From the NCBI GenBank assembly GCA_029962745.1, contig CM057155.1, positions 33,062,361-33,126,360 of the forward strand: a DNA stretch of 64,000 bases. The letters are read 5' to 3'. Positions within the stretch are counted from its first letter, which is position 1. Every line of letters starts with the position of its first letter. Below are positions 32,953 to 45,049 of the stretch, piece by piece. Under the pieces are notes generated by a model. The model searched no databases and was not told where the DNA came from. It was given only the letters and a program-made list of their open reading frames with translations. The position numbers and the translations under genes were made by a program. This DNA comes from Echinometra lucunter. Its lineage: Eukaryota; Echinodermata; Echinoidea; Camarodonta; Echinometridae.

Positions 32953-34131
32953 TTGAACAAGGGAAACAATGACTGCTGGACTGCCTTACACTTCGCTGCA
33001 AATAATGGTCATCTTGATGTCACCAAATATCTGGTCAGTCAAGGTGCCGAGGTGAACAAGGAAGAAACACACGGCATGACTGCATTACACTTCGCTGCAA
33101 GGAATGGTCATCTTGATGTCACTAAATATCTGATCAGTGAAGGAGCTGAGTTCAACAAGGGAAATAATGACGGCCGGACTGCCTTACACTTCGCTGCAAA
33201 GAATGGTCACCTTGATGTCACCAAATATCTGATCAGTCAAGGAGGAGAGGTTAACAAGGGAAATAATGACGGCTTGACTGCATTACATTTTGCTGCAAAT
33301 AATGCTCATCTTGATGTCATCAAATATCTTATCAGTCAAGGAGCTGAGATAAACAAGGAAAAAACACACGGCCTGACTGCATTACACTTTGCTGCAAATA
33401 ATGCTCATCTTGATGTCACCAAATATCTTATCAGTCAAGGAGCTGAGATAAACAAGGAAAAAACACACGGCCTGACTGCATTACACTTCGCTGCAAAGAA
33501 TGGTCATCTTGATGTCACCAAATATCTGATCAGTGAAGGAGCTGAGTTGAACAAGGGAAACAATGACTGCTGGACTGCCTTACACTTCGCTGCAAATAAT
33601 GGTCATCTTGATGTCACCAAATATCTGGTCAGTCAAGGTGCCGAGGTGAACAAGGAAGAAACACGCGGCCTGACTGCAATACACCGGGCTGCAAAAAATG
33701 GTCATCTTGATGTCACCAAATATCTGATCAGTAAAGGAGCTGAGTTGAACAAGGGAAACAATGACGCCTGGACCGCTTTACACTTCGCTGCAAATAATGG
33801 CCATCTTGATGTCACAAAATATCTGATCAGGCAAGGAGCTGAGATAAACAAGGAAGAAAAAAAAAAACACGGCCTGACTGCATTACACTTCGCTGCAAAG
33901 AATGGTCATCTTGATGTCACCAAATATCTGATCAGTCAAGGAGGAGAGTTGAACAAGGGGATGAAAGACGGTTGGACTGCATTACACTTTGCTGCAAATA
34001 ATGCTCATCTTGATGTCACCAAATATCTTATCAGTCAAGGAGCTGAGATAAATAAGAAAAAAAAACACACGGCCGCACTGCATTACACTTCGCTGCAAAG
34101 AATGGTCATCTTGATGTCACCAAATATCTGA
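32953..34131 (+). CDS. Ankyrin-repeat open segment (392 codons)
   Basis: The longest open part of the plus-strand array, about 12 units. It contains every main cassette type (NNDCW, EETHG, NNDGR, EKTHG, MKDGW and HRAAKN helices). It is ended by a frame change in the A-run of a KKKKH-type unit near 34060. Confidence 0.5.
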   Translation: MNKGNNDCWTALHFAANNGHLDVTKYLVSQGAEVNKEETHGMTALHFAARNGHLDVTKYLISEGAEFNKGNNDGRTALHFAAKNGHLDVTKYLISQGGEVNKGNNDGLTALHFAANNAHLDVIKYLISQGAEINKEKTHGLTALHFAANNAHLDVTKYLISQGAEINKEKTHGLTALHFAAKNGHLDVTKYLISEGAELNKGNNDCWTALHFAANNGHLDVTKYLVSQGAEVNKEETRGLTAIHRAAKNGHLDVTKYLISKGAELNKGNNDAWTALHFAANNGHLDVTKYLIRQGAEINKEEKKKHGLTALHFAAKNGHLDVTKYLISQGGELNKGMKDGWTALHFAANNAHLDVTKYLISQGAEINKKKKHTAALHYTSLQRMVILMSPNI

Positions 34132-34672
34132 TCAGTGAAGTAGCTGAGTTGAACAAGGGGGTGAAAGACGGCTGGACTGCATTACACTTTGCTGCAAATA
34201 ATGGTCATCTTGATGTCACCAAATATCTGATCAGTCAAGGAGCCGAGGTGAACAAGGAAAAAACACACGGCCGGACTGCCTTACACTTCGCTGCAAGAAT
34301 GGTCATCTTGATGTCACCAAATATCTGATCAGTCAAGGAGCTGAGGTGAACAAGGGGGTGAAAGACGGCTGGACTGCATTACACTTTGCTGCAAATAATG
34401 GTCATCTTGATGTCACCAAATATCTGATCAGTCAAGGAGCCGAGGTGAACAAGGAAGAAACACGCGGCCTGACTGCATTACACCGGGCTGCAAAAAATGG
34501 TCATCTTGATGTCACCAAATATCAGATTAGTCAAGGAGCTGAGGTGAACAAAGGAAACGATGACGGAGCGACTGCATTACACTTCGCTGCACTTAGTGGT
34601 CATCTTGATGTCACCAAATATCTGATCAGTGAAGGAGCTGAGTTGAACAAGGGAAATAATGACGGCTGGACT

Positions 34673-36932
34673 GCCTTCCCAGAAGGAAAAACCAGTTAGA
34701 CAAGTAAGAATTTTTTACTGGTTTCCAGTTGATTTTTACTGGACCAGTTGATTTTTAACTGGGCCAGTTAAAATCATCTGGAAGCCAGTTTCATGAATTG
34801 TTCTCCAGTTGAGGTAAAGTAGTAAAACCAGTTAAATTATTTTTCATCAAACTGGCGTAACTGGTCCACCGAACAATGGCCATATTTCCAGTCAGACCAG
34901 TGGATGATTGAGCTATTTTTGTTCTGAGATAGTAATTATATATTACAAAGAAATTATTATTGTTATCATCCATATTATGTTATTATTATTATCATCATTA
35001 TGATTATTATCAATATTGTTATTATTATTATTATTGTTATTATTATTATCATGATAATTATTATCATCAGTATCATTACAGTATATCATTACCATTATAA
35101 TCATCATCACCGCCACCATAAATTGTTATGATTTTGATAATAATAATTATCATTATTATTATCATTATTATGATTATTATTATTATCATACTATTACTAT
35201 TATTATAATCATTGTCAATAAATCTAAATAAAACAAAATATATTCCAGATAATCAACTGGTTTAAATCCGACATTTAAAATAAAATACGAATGCAATCTT
35301 ATTTCTTTGTTTGAAAATTTATTCTAAATAATTGTGTGAACTATTTCACAATGTAAATATGTGATTTTACATTACATATTTCAAATAATAACGGAAAGAG
35401 TAAATCACTAACCATAAATCTCAAGCTCGTTAACCATGTAGACTATACTCGGCATGCCCGGATGTAAATCGCTCCATGGTGTATTAGACAATTTCAATAG
35501 TATAATCAGAAGCAACATTACACCTAACCTGTTCCTAATCCGTTCCTGTCGTTAGCTGCGACCTCATATCATAAAGAAAACACTAAAAGACCCCTTTGAT
35601 GTGTTTGACCAACTTTTATGAGAAAAAATATCTCGGATCCTCATGAATTATCAAAAAATTATTTTGAATTATTTCGAACAGCGTCATATGATGTCAGTTC
35701 AGCAATTAACCACCTATCCGCAGTCTTTAATAGTATACACATCAATATCCACAAGCAGAATACTGATGTTCTGTATTTTAAGAGTCTGACAAGATGGTAG
35801 TAAATTATGAGAAGCATACTAATTCATTATCTTTTTAAAAAAATCACAGTTCACAGTTTGCTGGCCTCATAACCTTTTCCCTTTTTCATATTATACAGTC
35901 GAACCAGATTACGAAGCCTCTCAAGTGTGAGTAATAATAGATTGTTTTTCCTCTAATTGTAGACAAAGGAATGTACTTCGAAGTTATGATGACACTGCTA
36001 GTAAAGTCGTATGATTAGTTGCAAAAAGCTGAATAAAGATAAAAAATGAATTTATAATATAAGTCAGAGAGCACTGAAATTTTTGTAACAAAAACTCGGA
36101 TTGCACATCGTCGTTAAATAAGCATATCTGGACCAACCCTCCATGTTTCCATCTAAGAATCACTAGGAAGTAACTTGTGGGCTTTAAAGTGATCACACAA
36201 TGGTAAACAAAAAATTGATATATGATCGAGAATAGAATGATAAGAAGAATAACATTAAAAATATGATTTTCAATCGAAATCAATGGATTTAGACTAATTT
36301 TTCTCATAAAAAAGTCAAGAGCTGACCAAAAAAATTTGAGTATGAGGTATGACGTAAAAGTGGATACCCAGCTTCGCGCACTGCAGTTGGGCTGCGCGCT
36401 AGACTGTACAATATGTATTATACCTTGCGCGCATTTTGCTAGAAGTGCGCGACAAGGTACCCACTTTGACATCAAAATGACGTCAAAGTGGGTACCCAGT
36501 TGAACTGGGTCACAGCTGAGGGGTAAAAAAATATCCTGAAATCTTACCACATTTGGGGGTTTCCTTGGCAACACGACTTTTTAAAAAAACTTTAGGCAGA
36601 TGATTTTCTGCTAATAAAATCATGCTCTTTTAATTGAACTAACATTGTTTCAGAATTGGGTACCCCCTTTAGTACATGGCAGTTCGTGACCCACCGTGAT
36701 TAATCCATAATTAAAAAGTGGAGGTTATATTGGTGCAGAATATTAACCTTGTAGACTATACTCGGCATGCCCAACACATGTATCCCAAAGCATTCGCTCG
36801 GATCCAGCTGAGGTGTGCGGCAGGTCACTGTTCGAAACTCATCTGCCACCAACAAAGGACTTAATTAGTGAGGGTTGAAGATTTGTCAATCTGTCGGTTA
36901 AGCGAATTTGGAGTCGCCGAAACCACTGGCCA
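34673..36932. other. Non-coding stretch after the ankyrin array
   Basis: From 34680 to 34910 there are repeated ccagtt/aactgg motifs, typical of a small inverted-repeat element that may have truncated the array. An ATT/ATC microsatellite fills about 34935-35215. A 30-bp direct repeat occurs at 35430 and 36743. A palindrome containing a CRE-like TGACGTCA lies at 36456-36496. No coding exon is recognised. Confidence 0.5.
34935..35215. repeat. ATT/ATC microsatellite
   Basis: A degenerate trinucleotide run of attatt, atcatt and taataa variants with a few interruptions. Confidence 0.9.
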
Positions 36933-37003
36933 GTCTCCGTGGTCTAGTGGTTAAGGCATTGGCGTTCATAGCAAAAGGCCTGGGTTCGTTTCCCGGCGGA
37001 GAC
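36933..37003 (+). tRNA. tRNA-like gene, anticodon UCA
   Basis: The 71 nt fold as a cloverleaf: a 7-bp acceptor stem (GTCTCCG with CGGAGAC, all Watson-Crick), a 4-bp D stem (GGTCT/AGGC region), an anticodon stem with one G-A mismatch, loop GTTCATA giving UCA at 34-36, a four-base variable region, and T stem CTGGG/CCCGG with loop TTCGTTT. The A box fits TRGYNNANNGG. The B box has T in place of the near-invariant A58. A T6 run follows one base after the end, as in a Pol III terminator. UCA would read UGA, but the molecule lacks the long acceptor and variable arms of tRNA-Sec. It is most likely a tRNA pseudogene or tRNA-derived element; an opal-suppressor tRNA is the less likely reading. Confidence 0.65.
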
Positions 37004-37104
37004 ATTTTTTCAACCTTTGCAAAAATTTCCAAAATGGTAGGACAGCTCTGGGGAACTTTGATTCATGCTACGCTATTATTCTCTCAATTGTCTCACATAT
37101 ATTT

Positions 37105-37142
<38 letters not shown>

Positions 37143-37249
37143 TTTCCAATTCGGATATAATTAAGTTTACATTGGCAATAACGCTATATTGAAAGAATTC
37201 CCTTATCCCCCATATCGAAACTTGTCATGTCTGTTCTTAAATTTCTCAG

Positions 37250-37547
37250 ACGTGGACGACTCCGGTTTGTATCAGACACGGTGCTTAAGGGCTTGCCTGA
37301 TATTGTCCATGAAGCAAAGGATGTACGTCTCTTTGGCTATAAACTTGGCTTTTCACATTCCGAAGTAGAGAAATATCTGCACAGGGCAGACCCCTCGACA
37401 AGCATCGTCTCCAGAACAGGCTATGGTGATATGCTTCGCGCCTGGAGGCGGCGGGTTCGACCAAGTGAGCAGGTGGACAAGCTTCGTCATACCCTAAAGG
37501 AAATTGGATTGGGATATGCTGCTGATGTCCTCTTGCACGAAAGTTAG
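37250..37547 (+). CDS. Death-domain terminal exon
   Basis: The open frame after an acceptor-like ttcttaaatttctcag encodes about 99 residues ending in TAG. It reads GLPDIVHEAKDVRLFGYKLG, EVEKYLHRADPS, YGDMLRAWRRRV, QVDKLRHTLKEIGLGYAADV and LLHES. The six-helix hydrophobic pattern, with the central MLRAWRRR and the closing L-x-x-x-L-x-x-I-G-L-x-x-A-A-D-x-L-L, is that of a Death domain, an adaptor module for homotypic interactions in apoptotic and innate immune signalling. It lies 2.6 kb downstream of the plus-strand ankyrin array on the same strand. Ankyrin-Death fusions are common in urchins, so it may be that gene's last exon. An upstream ATG at 37227 is in frame but precedes the acceptor. 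Confidence 0.75.
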
Positions 37548-38958
37548 TTTTTTCTGTTTCTGTCTTAACATATATGTCCACGACCAAAGTCGTAATGGTC
37601 CTAAATCTGTGAAGATTTTGATAGCGGAACTACGGCAAGAGGAACGGCTGCAAAAATCAAGCAAGTCATATTGAACAGTCAAAGAAATTACCACTTCAGC
37701 ATCAACTACGATCTGACGATAAGGCTTAGCATTAAGATTCCATAGAAATCTTTGCTTTAGTCGGATCTCAAGTACAGGTTGTACCAACGTACAATCGTGA
37801 ACAAAGTTAACATTGTTAAAGCAAGGCATGGATGGCATCCTCAATCCTGGACTCCAATAAAAACAAAATTAAAAAGGAGATAAATGAAATACTGTTGATA
37901 ATATGCCTTGATCTGTCTAAAGCATGGCCGTACGTAGCAGGGGGGGGGAATAGTCCCCCCCCCCCAAAGTTTTCAAGATTTACATTTTCTTATATTTTAA
38001 TAAATGCAAAGCGCCATGGTGACCAGTTCGGTCGCTTCGCGCTCTCGCTTACGTGTTTCTTCGAATATTTTACGTATTCTTGCCCCCCCCCCCCCCCCGC
38101 CGTGGGGAAAAAAAACTTCTGGGTAGGCCCTGGCCTAAAATAAATCGATACATAAAGCATGGTAAAAGCTATTATTGTGAAAATGTAGTGTACTGATATC
38201 TTCTAAACGATAATAATGATTAGGTTTTTCTATATTACTCCGAACTGCGTAATTTGAACAATGCAAAAATATCGTAAGCGAAGGAAAATATAGGGAGAAT
38301 GATATCCAAAAAGATATCGAATTTCAGAAACGTATACGTACATGTCAGAAACATATACTTACCTTGTAAGTATATTTACTATTTGTGGGCTAACAGCCCA
38401 TAAATAGTGACGCATGAAACATGGTACAGGTTTAAGAAACGTGCAAAGAATGATACTTGTACTCGTCGGTGCAATTTTATAGTTAACATGCTTGATGTCT
38501 CAATTAAATGTAGATATGATAACGTACATGTTCCCTTTTCCGTACATGTACAATTACAATGCTGTAAAACAATACATATCCCAGTCGATGAAAATCGGTG
38601 TAAATAGTATTCATATACAGCAATAGTTCATCAGTGTTCATTTTCATGTTTCTTCTCCAGTGTGCAATGAAAGCTACCATGGTGTCATGAGTTAATGCAT
38701 CCACACCATCAGGTGATTTGTAAAAAAAAATTGTAAATGCAGCCTTCGTAATAATGTAGGCAGTTTAATTTCTTATCATCAACCACTGAGAAATATGTAA
38801 TGAACCAAAATGAAGTAAAATATTGTTTCATTAATGGATGTTAGTATGATGAACTCGATATGATAAACCAATTTGTGCGTGTGTGTGTGTGTATTATATA
38901 TATTGTGATCAGGTAACATATACAGCATCTTTGGCAACTCTCATGGAAATAATCATAT

Positions 38959-38998
<40 letters not shown>

Positions 38999-39285
38999 GA
39001 TTATGCTTTTATTACCGTGCATATCGATACAGAGAACATTCATGACTGTATTCAATATCACATGGATATCTACTCGCAGTGGACTCCTTCCCCCCCCCCC
39101 CTTTTTTTTCCCTTTTTTTTTTCAATCCAACACATAATGCTGATGAAAAGGCACTTGTGCAAAACTGATTGTCCGAAAACGAGATTATATCCTAATGAAC
39201 CATCATAAACTCGTATGATATACTTTTGGATTCGTTTAGTACATAATATACTCTTGAAGATAATGTTAATTGCTTTCAAAGTTTT

Positions 39286-39321
<36 letters not shown>

Positions 39322-41039
39322 ATTAGCTGCACATGTACATATTTTTCATTTGAGAGGGAACGAGGCATATTTGTATATTATTATTTTCTTAAGAAATAAA
39401 GTACAAACAGATGATAAATGAACATTCATAGACGAGGCAGTATATTAACAAACAGCAACAACCAGATTTTTTTTCCCCCCTCATGTCACCTGGCGGGCTC
39501 CGTACTAAAACAATAGTTAAAGATAAGAAAAACAAAATAAAGGAACATCAGGTTAGCAGTGATCAGGCCCAATTGAGATCACCTGTAAATTCTCAGTGAA
39601 TCTCGGTTCATGTATATCATTGTATATATCATGAAGAAGTAATATCATGTGTTTTTTTTAATCATTATTATGTTTTGTACGAATGTAATTTGAATGTTGT
39701 TGACTATAGATACACATTGGACTTCTGGAAAGAAGAAAATAACTAAAGTGGGCACCCTGTTACAAAATCAAATGAAACCAAAACAAAACAAAAGCGAAAA
39801 CAGCAGGGTTAAAACATTTTGTCTCTGTGATGATGTGGAATACATTCACTTTTGTTACTGGTGTAAAATGTTTATAATGATGTAGAATTTCATATTAAGT
39901 TTTCAAGTTTAAACACATTTATTTCCAATTAATGTGCACAGAGTGAATTCAATTCAATATTGGCCTTTCGTTTCTTGAATTTTCCGCATTGGCATTCTTT
40001 TTTAATATACATGTTGTCTGATCTTTTGCAAATACGATGGATTACAGAATCCACGCTCGAGGTATTAATTTGAGATCACATTTTCTTGAAATCTTAATCA
40101 GGTGGATTATTGCCAATGTTAAGTGAATATTGAGGTGTTGAAGTATTGAACATTTCAATATGAATATGATCGTGTACAGTGTAAATACTTTAATGAAGAT
40201 TTCTTTTTAACTTGAATCATCTTTTTTTTACATGCACTAGTACATGGCAAATCATACGAAGCCTGCTTCTGACATTCTTAAAGTTAGTGATGGCTATTTT
40301 ACTGTTATCTAATTGTATGTGCTAAAGTGCTAAGGGATGCTAGAGACATGATATCACTTTACTCGCTGCTCTTGAAGAATTGGTATATTTTGTAAGTATT
40401 TGTATGTTTGAATACACATGTATATGGAGTTGATTTTCATACTGTACATGAAATATCTACACATATGTACATTTAACACTATTTACACAGCAAAGATACA
40501 CTTCCATTCTCAATGTACATTACGTTGAAAGTATTTTCTTTTGAAGTGAGGATATCATACTCAAATATTGACCACGCCTTTTACATGAAAAAATGTAAAT
40601 CTTAATGTTTTATGTACTAGAGTATTATCATCTAATACATGCAATAGTTTATGTATGGAATCATTAACTTACACATTTCGATTTTTCTGTTTCTTTTATA
40701 TTTGTCATGAGTATCCGTTGTGGTTTATACTGTTATTCTTAGAAGATATTACACTTTTGTATATTCATTTTTTACTTCAGTGAAATTTTACGACTGAGAA
40801 TTTACTGTGTGAATCTGATGTACGTAACTTGAATGGTGGACATATACAGTATGTAATTACCTGGTTTCCAGTAAAGCTTTATAAGTGTTTCTAATAAAAA
40901 ATGAAGTCAAATACCTTTATATCCAACTGGATTTTCGGGGTAATATTTTGTAGATTCACACATAGAACATTCTGAAAAGTTCATGATGTGTGTAAAAACA
41001 TGATCAGAGCTTTAGAAGCACAGTTTGTTCATGTTTGTC
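37548..41039. other. Non-coding, simple-repeat rich
   Basis: This contains a G-run/C-run bearing stretch at about 37938-38100 that looks like a decayed small element, a TG then AT microsatellite (38876-38895 and about 38960-38995), and a C34 run (39288-39321). I see no coding region with more than low-complexity support. Confidence 0.5.
39288..39321 (+). repeat. Homopolymer C34
   Basis: An uninterrupted run of 34 C on the plus strand, hence G34 on the other. It could form a G-quadruplex. The length may be imprecise in the assembly. Confidence 0.9.
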
Positions 41040-41340
41040 ACATGTCCGTGACTCACCAACACTCTTCCCATCTTCAAAAACAGACTAAAAACCTATCTTT
41101 TCATCCTGTAATTCTTGATTTTTGCTAATAAGTATATTGTAGGTTTTCGTGTTTTCCCCCTCCCCATTAGTCAATCTTATTATATCATAACTTTATATCT
41201 ATATGTTTTTTTGTTTTTTGTTTTTTGTTTTTTTTGGGGGGGGGGTTCATGTTTGTATTGATTTAATTGTTATGTTAAAGCGCTTAGAAACAATATGTAT
41301 TAAGTGCCATATAAATGTTATCTATTATTGTTATTATTTT
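41040..41340 (+). mobile_element. 3' end of a non-LTR retrotransposon
   Basis: The plus strand reads TLPIFKNRLKTYLF, the usual C-terminal phrase of LINE ORF2 in marine invertebrates. About 180 bp later comes the tail agcgcttagaaacaat, ...gtgccatataaatg and a ttattgttattatt microsatellite end. A G-run at about 41237-41246 lies between. It is 5'-truncated, as is typical of LINE insertions. Confidence 0.65.
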
Positions 41341-44300
41341 GATACCTGCCCATTCTCTTGGTGAATTTTTCTATATTAATGCATGGAACACGTAAGAAAT
41401 GCACAGTGAATAATGCATCAAAAGAAAAGTCTTTAAGGTAATGAGAATATTACGTGACATGTATTATGTCAAGTTGTATATGTATTGTTGAGGCAATACT
41501 CATCAGATATGTATTTGTAAAGACCATGACAAAGGTTTATGTAATGTATTGAATGTAGAAAAATGTATACATAAATCAAACCGAATGGAAGTATGTTAAA
41601 AATACCCCGTGCTATCACATTCAAACACACTGGAGATTAAAAGATTTGACATAAAAATATAAGTGAAATCTGAAAACAGCCCTTTATTTTGTATGATGTT
41701 CATCTAACCCATATTTGTATGAGAGGTGCTGGAGGCATTTATGTGTGAGGTGTATATCAAGGTACATAGGCTTCATTTTATATGGTCGTTTTACTTGGAT
41801 GATTCATCATATTTTCCATTGCACGATACATTTTAAAAGATCCAGTACAGCTTGCTGGAACATTAAATGGTTTGGGTTTCTTTTTTTTTTTCTTTATCGT
41901 CGGAACAATTCAACTTACTTTTTGTAGTAACTGCATGTATGAAGATAGAATTGATAAGCTGAGCTTGAATTGAATCTAAATAAATAATTTACAAGTTCAG
42001 TGAAATTGAAATGACATCTATCATTATCCGTTGTTCCTTCTGCTTTGATTTTAACTATTAATATCTTAGCGATTTATTCAAATATAGGCCAACACAAGTG
42101 AGAGAAGTACGCATTCTTTGATGGACACATACTGTCAGGATCAAACCTGGGTTTTGTTTACCTAAAGATTGGGTCACCAATCACCCCAAATCACATAAAC
42201 AACCTCACATACCCCAAGCATCCTTTTTTAAAGTGAAGAGAGCTATGATGTAGTCAAAGTACACATAAGTAATTGCACTGCACAACAATCATTCCGGTTT
42301 AAAGTTGTTTATTACAACTATATCATTTCAGTTCCAAATCATATTTCTTTCAATGAAAATTTCAACAATCAATGCAACATGATTCCAAATATAGAAGATA
42401 TCGACTTTCAAATGACAAACAAAATTTTTACTTTGATTTTATCGGTTGAAAATTTCAGTTTGTGGAATGGGAAAAAATCAATATGGGATGGGAAAAATAA
42501 TAATTTGTCCGGACAATATTAAAGGGTCTATTAAATTAAAGGACCTCCCTGAATAATCATGGATGCAGTCCAAATGATGTCGTTGAAAATGGCGACGAGT
42601 TAACTGAAACGGCGGATATCCGATGACCTTGAAGACCGATGAAGTATAACGAAGAATATCGACGAATACCGAAGATCTACGAAGACTGTCGAAGAATGGC
42701 GTCACCGAAGATTAGGTGCCTTCGACCTGACGCATGACGTCGAGAAGAACTCAAGAAGAACTCAAGGTTGAAAACTCAGGATAAAATCATCGTGGCTCAG
42801 GGCTGACAACAACTGAAGGCTTCTAACATAGCTCCAGGATATAACGGCTGACCATGGGTCACAGCTCCCTGACCAAAGGACCCTTGAAAATTGAATGCAT
42901 TCCCATTATCCAAAATGCAAATCCTAACCTTCAACATTTTAAATATTACTTTTATTAATCATTTGATCAATACATGTCTTTCTTATTATTTAATAAGCAT
43001 CGACAAAATATCTAGATAGTATTAATTCATCAGCAAAATGTATCAATCCTAAAAAGTTGACATAAATTCACTTCTGAAAAATACTGAAATACAACCATTT
43101 CATCACTGTAATATAATGGTGATAATTATTTAAAGCCAGAAATTATTAAAAACTCACAGCGTAATATTATGCCCAAGTTACTGACAGAAAACAGGCATCT
43201 GTTTGATAGAATTATTACAAGATCTGGATCAAAAATACAGACCAAAATAACCTTTTAGACTGAAGAATCTAATATTTCTTTATTATTATTTTTTCTGAAA
43301 TTTACTGATAAAAATATCAAATAGACTCACCACCATTGTGGGTAGGAAAACTCCAAACTTAACAAAAACTGAGGGTCATTTCTTCCTTGCTCCTCAGGAT
43401 ACAACCTCTCTCAACGAGTAACAAAATGAAAGTGATCCTACTCTCTGTGCAGAGCAATTAGGTGCACTGTACAATCAGTAGACCTCGGGCGGGTCTTGGA
43501 ATGTCAAGTGTTTATTCCACCTGTTACTAGAACCTGGAACCTACAACAAAAGGACCTGCAAGAGCGGAATACATTATAGCCCTTCCTAGTTAAAGTAACT
43601 AAATACATAGGATTTCATTATACAACTCAATTAGCAATACTGCCATCACAAGGCCAAAATGAGTAATTCATTATTTTTTTTTTCATTTTATTTTTTGTAT
43701 GTAAAATAAACAAATTTTAGAATTTAGCTTTAGTGCAAAAAAAAAAAATAATAACTTGCTTGTGACACATACAGTGATGAATAATTTCTTTGTAGCAATA
43801 GCTATTTTCATGCACAAATGCACCGTTGCCTGTCAACGTACTATTCAACGTACTATATGGTGCACTTTGTAGGCGATAGACGATAATTAAAGTCACTTCA
43901 TCAATCTCTAACATCGGATGCTACAGTGCCCTCTATAGAACTGCAGCGAACTCGGAGATGGTTTTTCTCAAGTGCTGCTTTATGCGGGCACGAATATCAG
44001 CACGAAGTTGTGCTGTAAATCATATCCAACAATTTAAAACAAGTTCGTTTACCAATAAGAATCGAGTAAACTTGAAAGATATTTTGCAGTCTTTTCCAAC
44101 AATATACATCTTTTCTTTTGAACCCCAAGCAGATGATGGCATAAAAAAAATATTTCCAGACATGCAAGTCTCACCTTTTACCAATAATTGGTTCTCTGAC
44201 CCATAAAAGATGATTAACTGGTCATTCCTGCAATTCTCCAAAAGAATGTGGATGAAACAGTGCCCTCTATTGCTGAGACGTGCCCACATGAAATGAGTAC

Positions 44301-45049
44301 GTTTCACTCAGACTTTTTCATTCCTGTTTGGAGTTATGCTATTCTCTACTGAGAATTATTTACAGTAATTGATCAAATAAACAATAGCTAAAGGGAATTC
44401 GGACATATTCTCACTTTGGGTTAAATCTGAAAAAGTGAATGTACAGTGCATCCAAATCTTTGTTAGATTGAAGGGGGAGGGGTGATGCCAAAACTCTTGG
44501 CAATTCATGTTTTTCCGCATCGAGGCTATAGTCACCATTCCATGTTTTTTCACCCTCTGTAGGGGAAGAAAAGAATGATTCCCTACTGCAGTTCTTGTTT
44601 TGTGAATCATTTTGAACAAAATTCACCTATCCACCCTTCATCGCCTGATGTTTTCTCCCCTTGAATACTGGATTATCTAATAGGCTTAAGTAGGCATCGG
44701 GTTAATTAAAAAAAAATCGCAGACCGTGGAATGAAAAGAGGATGTCTTCTATTCAGCAGTGTGGGAAGAATTTTTTTTTTCTTTCATTCATTAGATCACT
44801 GTTCTTACCTTTAGAAAACATTCCATTATTAAGGTCAAACACGTGGAAACAAAGGTCTACACCATAAATCCTACTGCGTCGCCATCTGGGATATTGCTGC
44901 AGCACATTTTCTGTACGACTAGGCGTCCTTATTTTTTTAGACATGATAACAAGGATGAAGTCTAGTAATAACACTGCAAACAGTTCGGGAAATCTCTTTT
45001 GAAGACGTAATGGTTGAAAAAAATAATCATAAATCAATGTTAATCATAA
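41341..45049. other. Non-coding stretch
   Basis: No gene is recognised. At about 42585-42710 there is a degenerate run of gaaga/cgatg-type motifs. The motif acagtgccctctat occurs at 43922 and 44258 in the same orientation and may mark a small repeat. Short frames here lack codon or homology support. Confidence 0.4.

Larger units (their letters stand above)
27294..34672 (+). pseudogene. Ankyrin-repeat array (about 74 units), frame-broken
   Basis: Continuous 99-bp units, each one 33-residue ankyrin repeat with core TALHFAA, GHLDVTKYLIS and GAEVNKG. The canonical TPLH tetrapeptide is TALH here. Tandem ankyrin repeats form solenoids that bind partner proteins. Longer open stretches are 27527-27868, 27886-28929, 30469-30930, 30965-31393, 32161-32664 and 32953-34131. 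Breaks come from length changes in an A-run (6 in frame, 5 or 7 out), from a lost A in gctgcaagaatgg at four sites, and from a TAA after GAEVN at 29577 and 32662. The array ends abruptly at 34672, where non-ankyrin sequence starts inside a unit. The left end is lost in the gap. It may be a pseudogene, a gene with many short exons, or an error-prone assembly; shared lesions favour real decay before duplication for some breaks. Confidence 0.85.

Noticed and set aside
27294..34672. CRISPR-like array, because of the regular 99-bp repetition
   Set aside because: There are no unique spacers. The whole unit is coding and is an ankyrin repeat in a eukaryotic genome.
35984..36574. Minus-strand frame of 196 codons
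   Set aside because: It crosses a palindrome and AT-rich sequence, and its composition is hydrophobic and unpatterned. No domain or splice support.
36933..37003. Selenocysteine tRNA
   Set aside because: The anticodon is UCA, but the acceptor stem is 7 bp and the variable region is four bases. tRNA-Sec has longer acceptor-T and variable arms.
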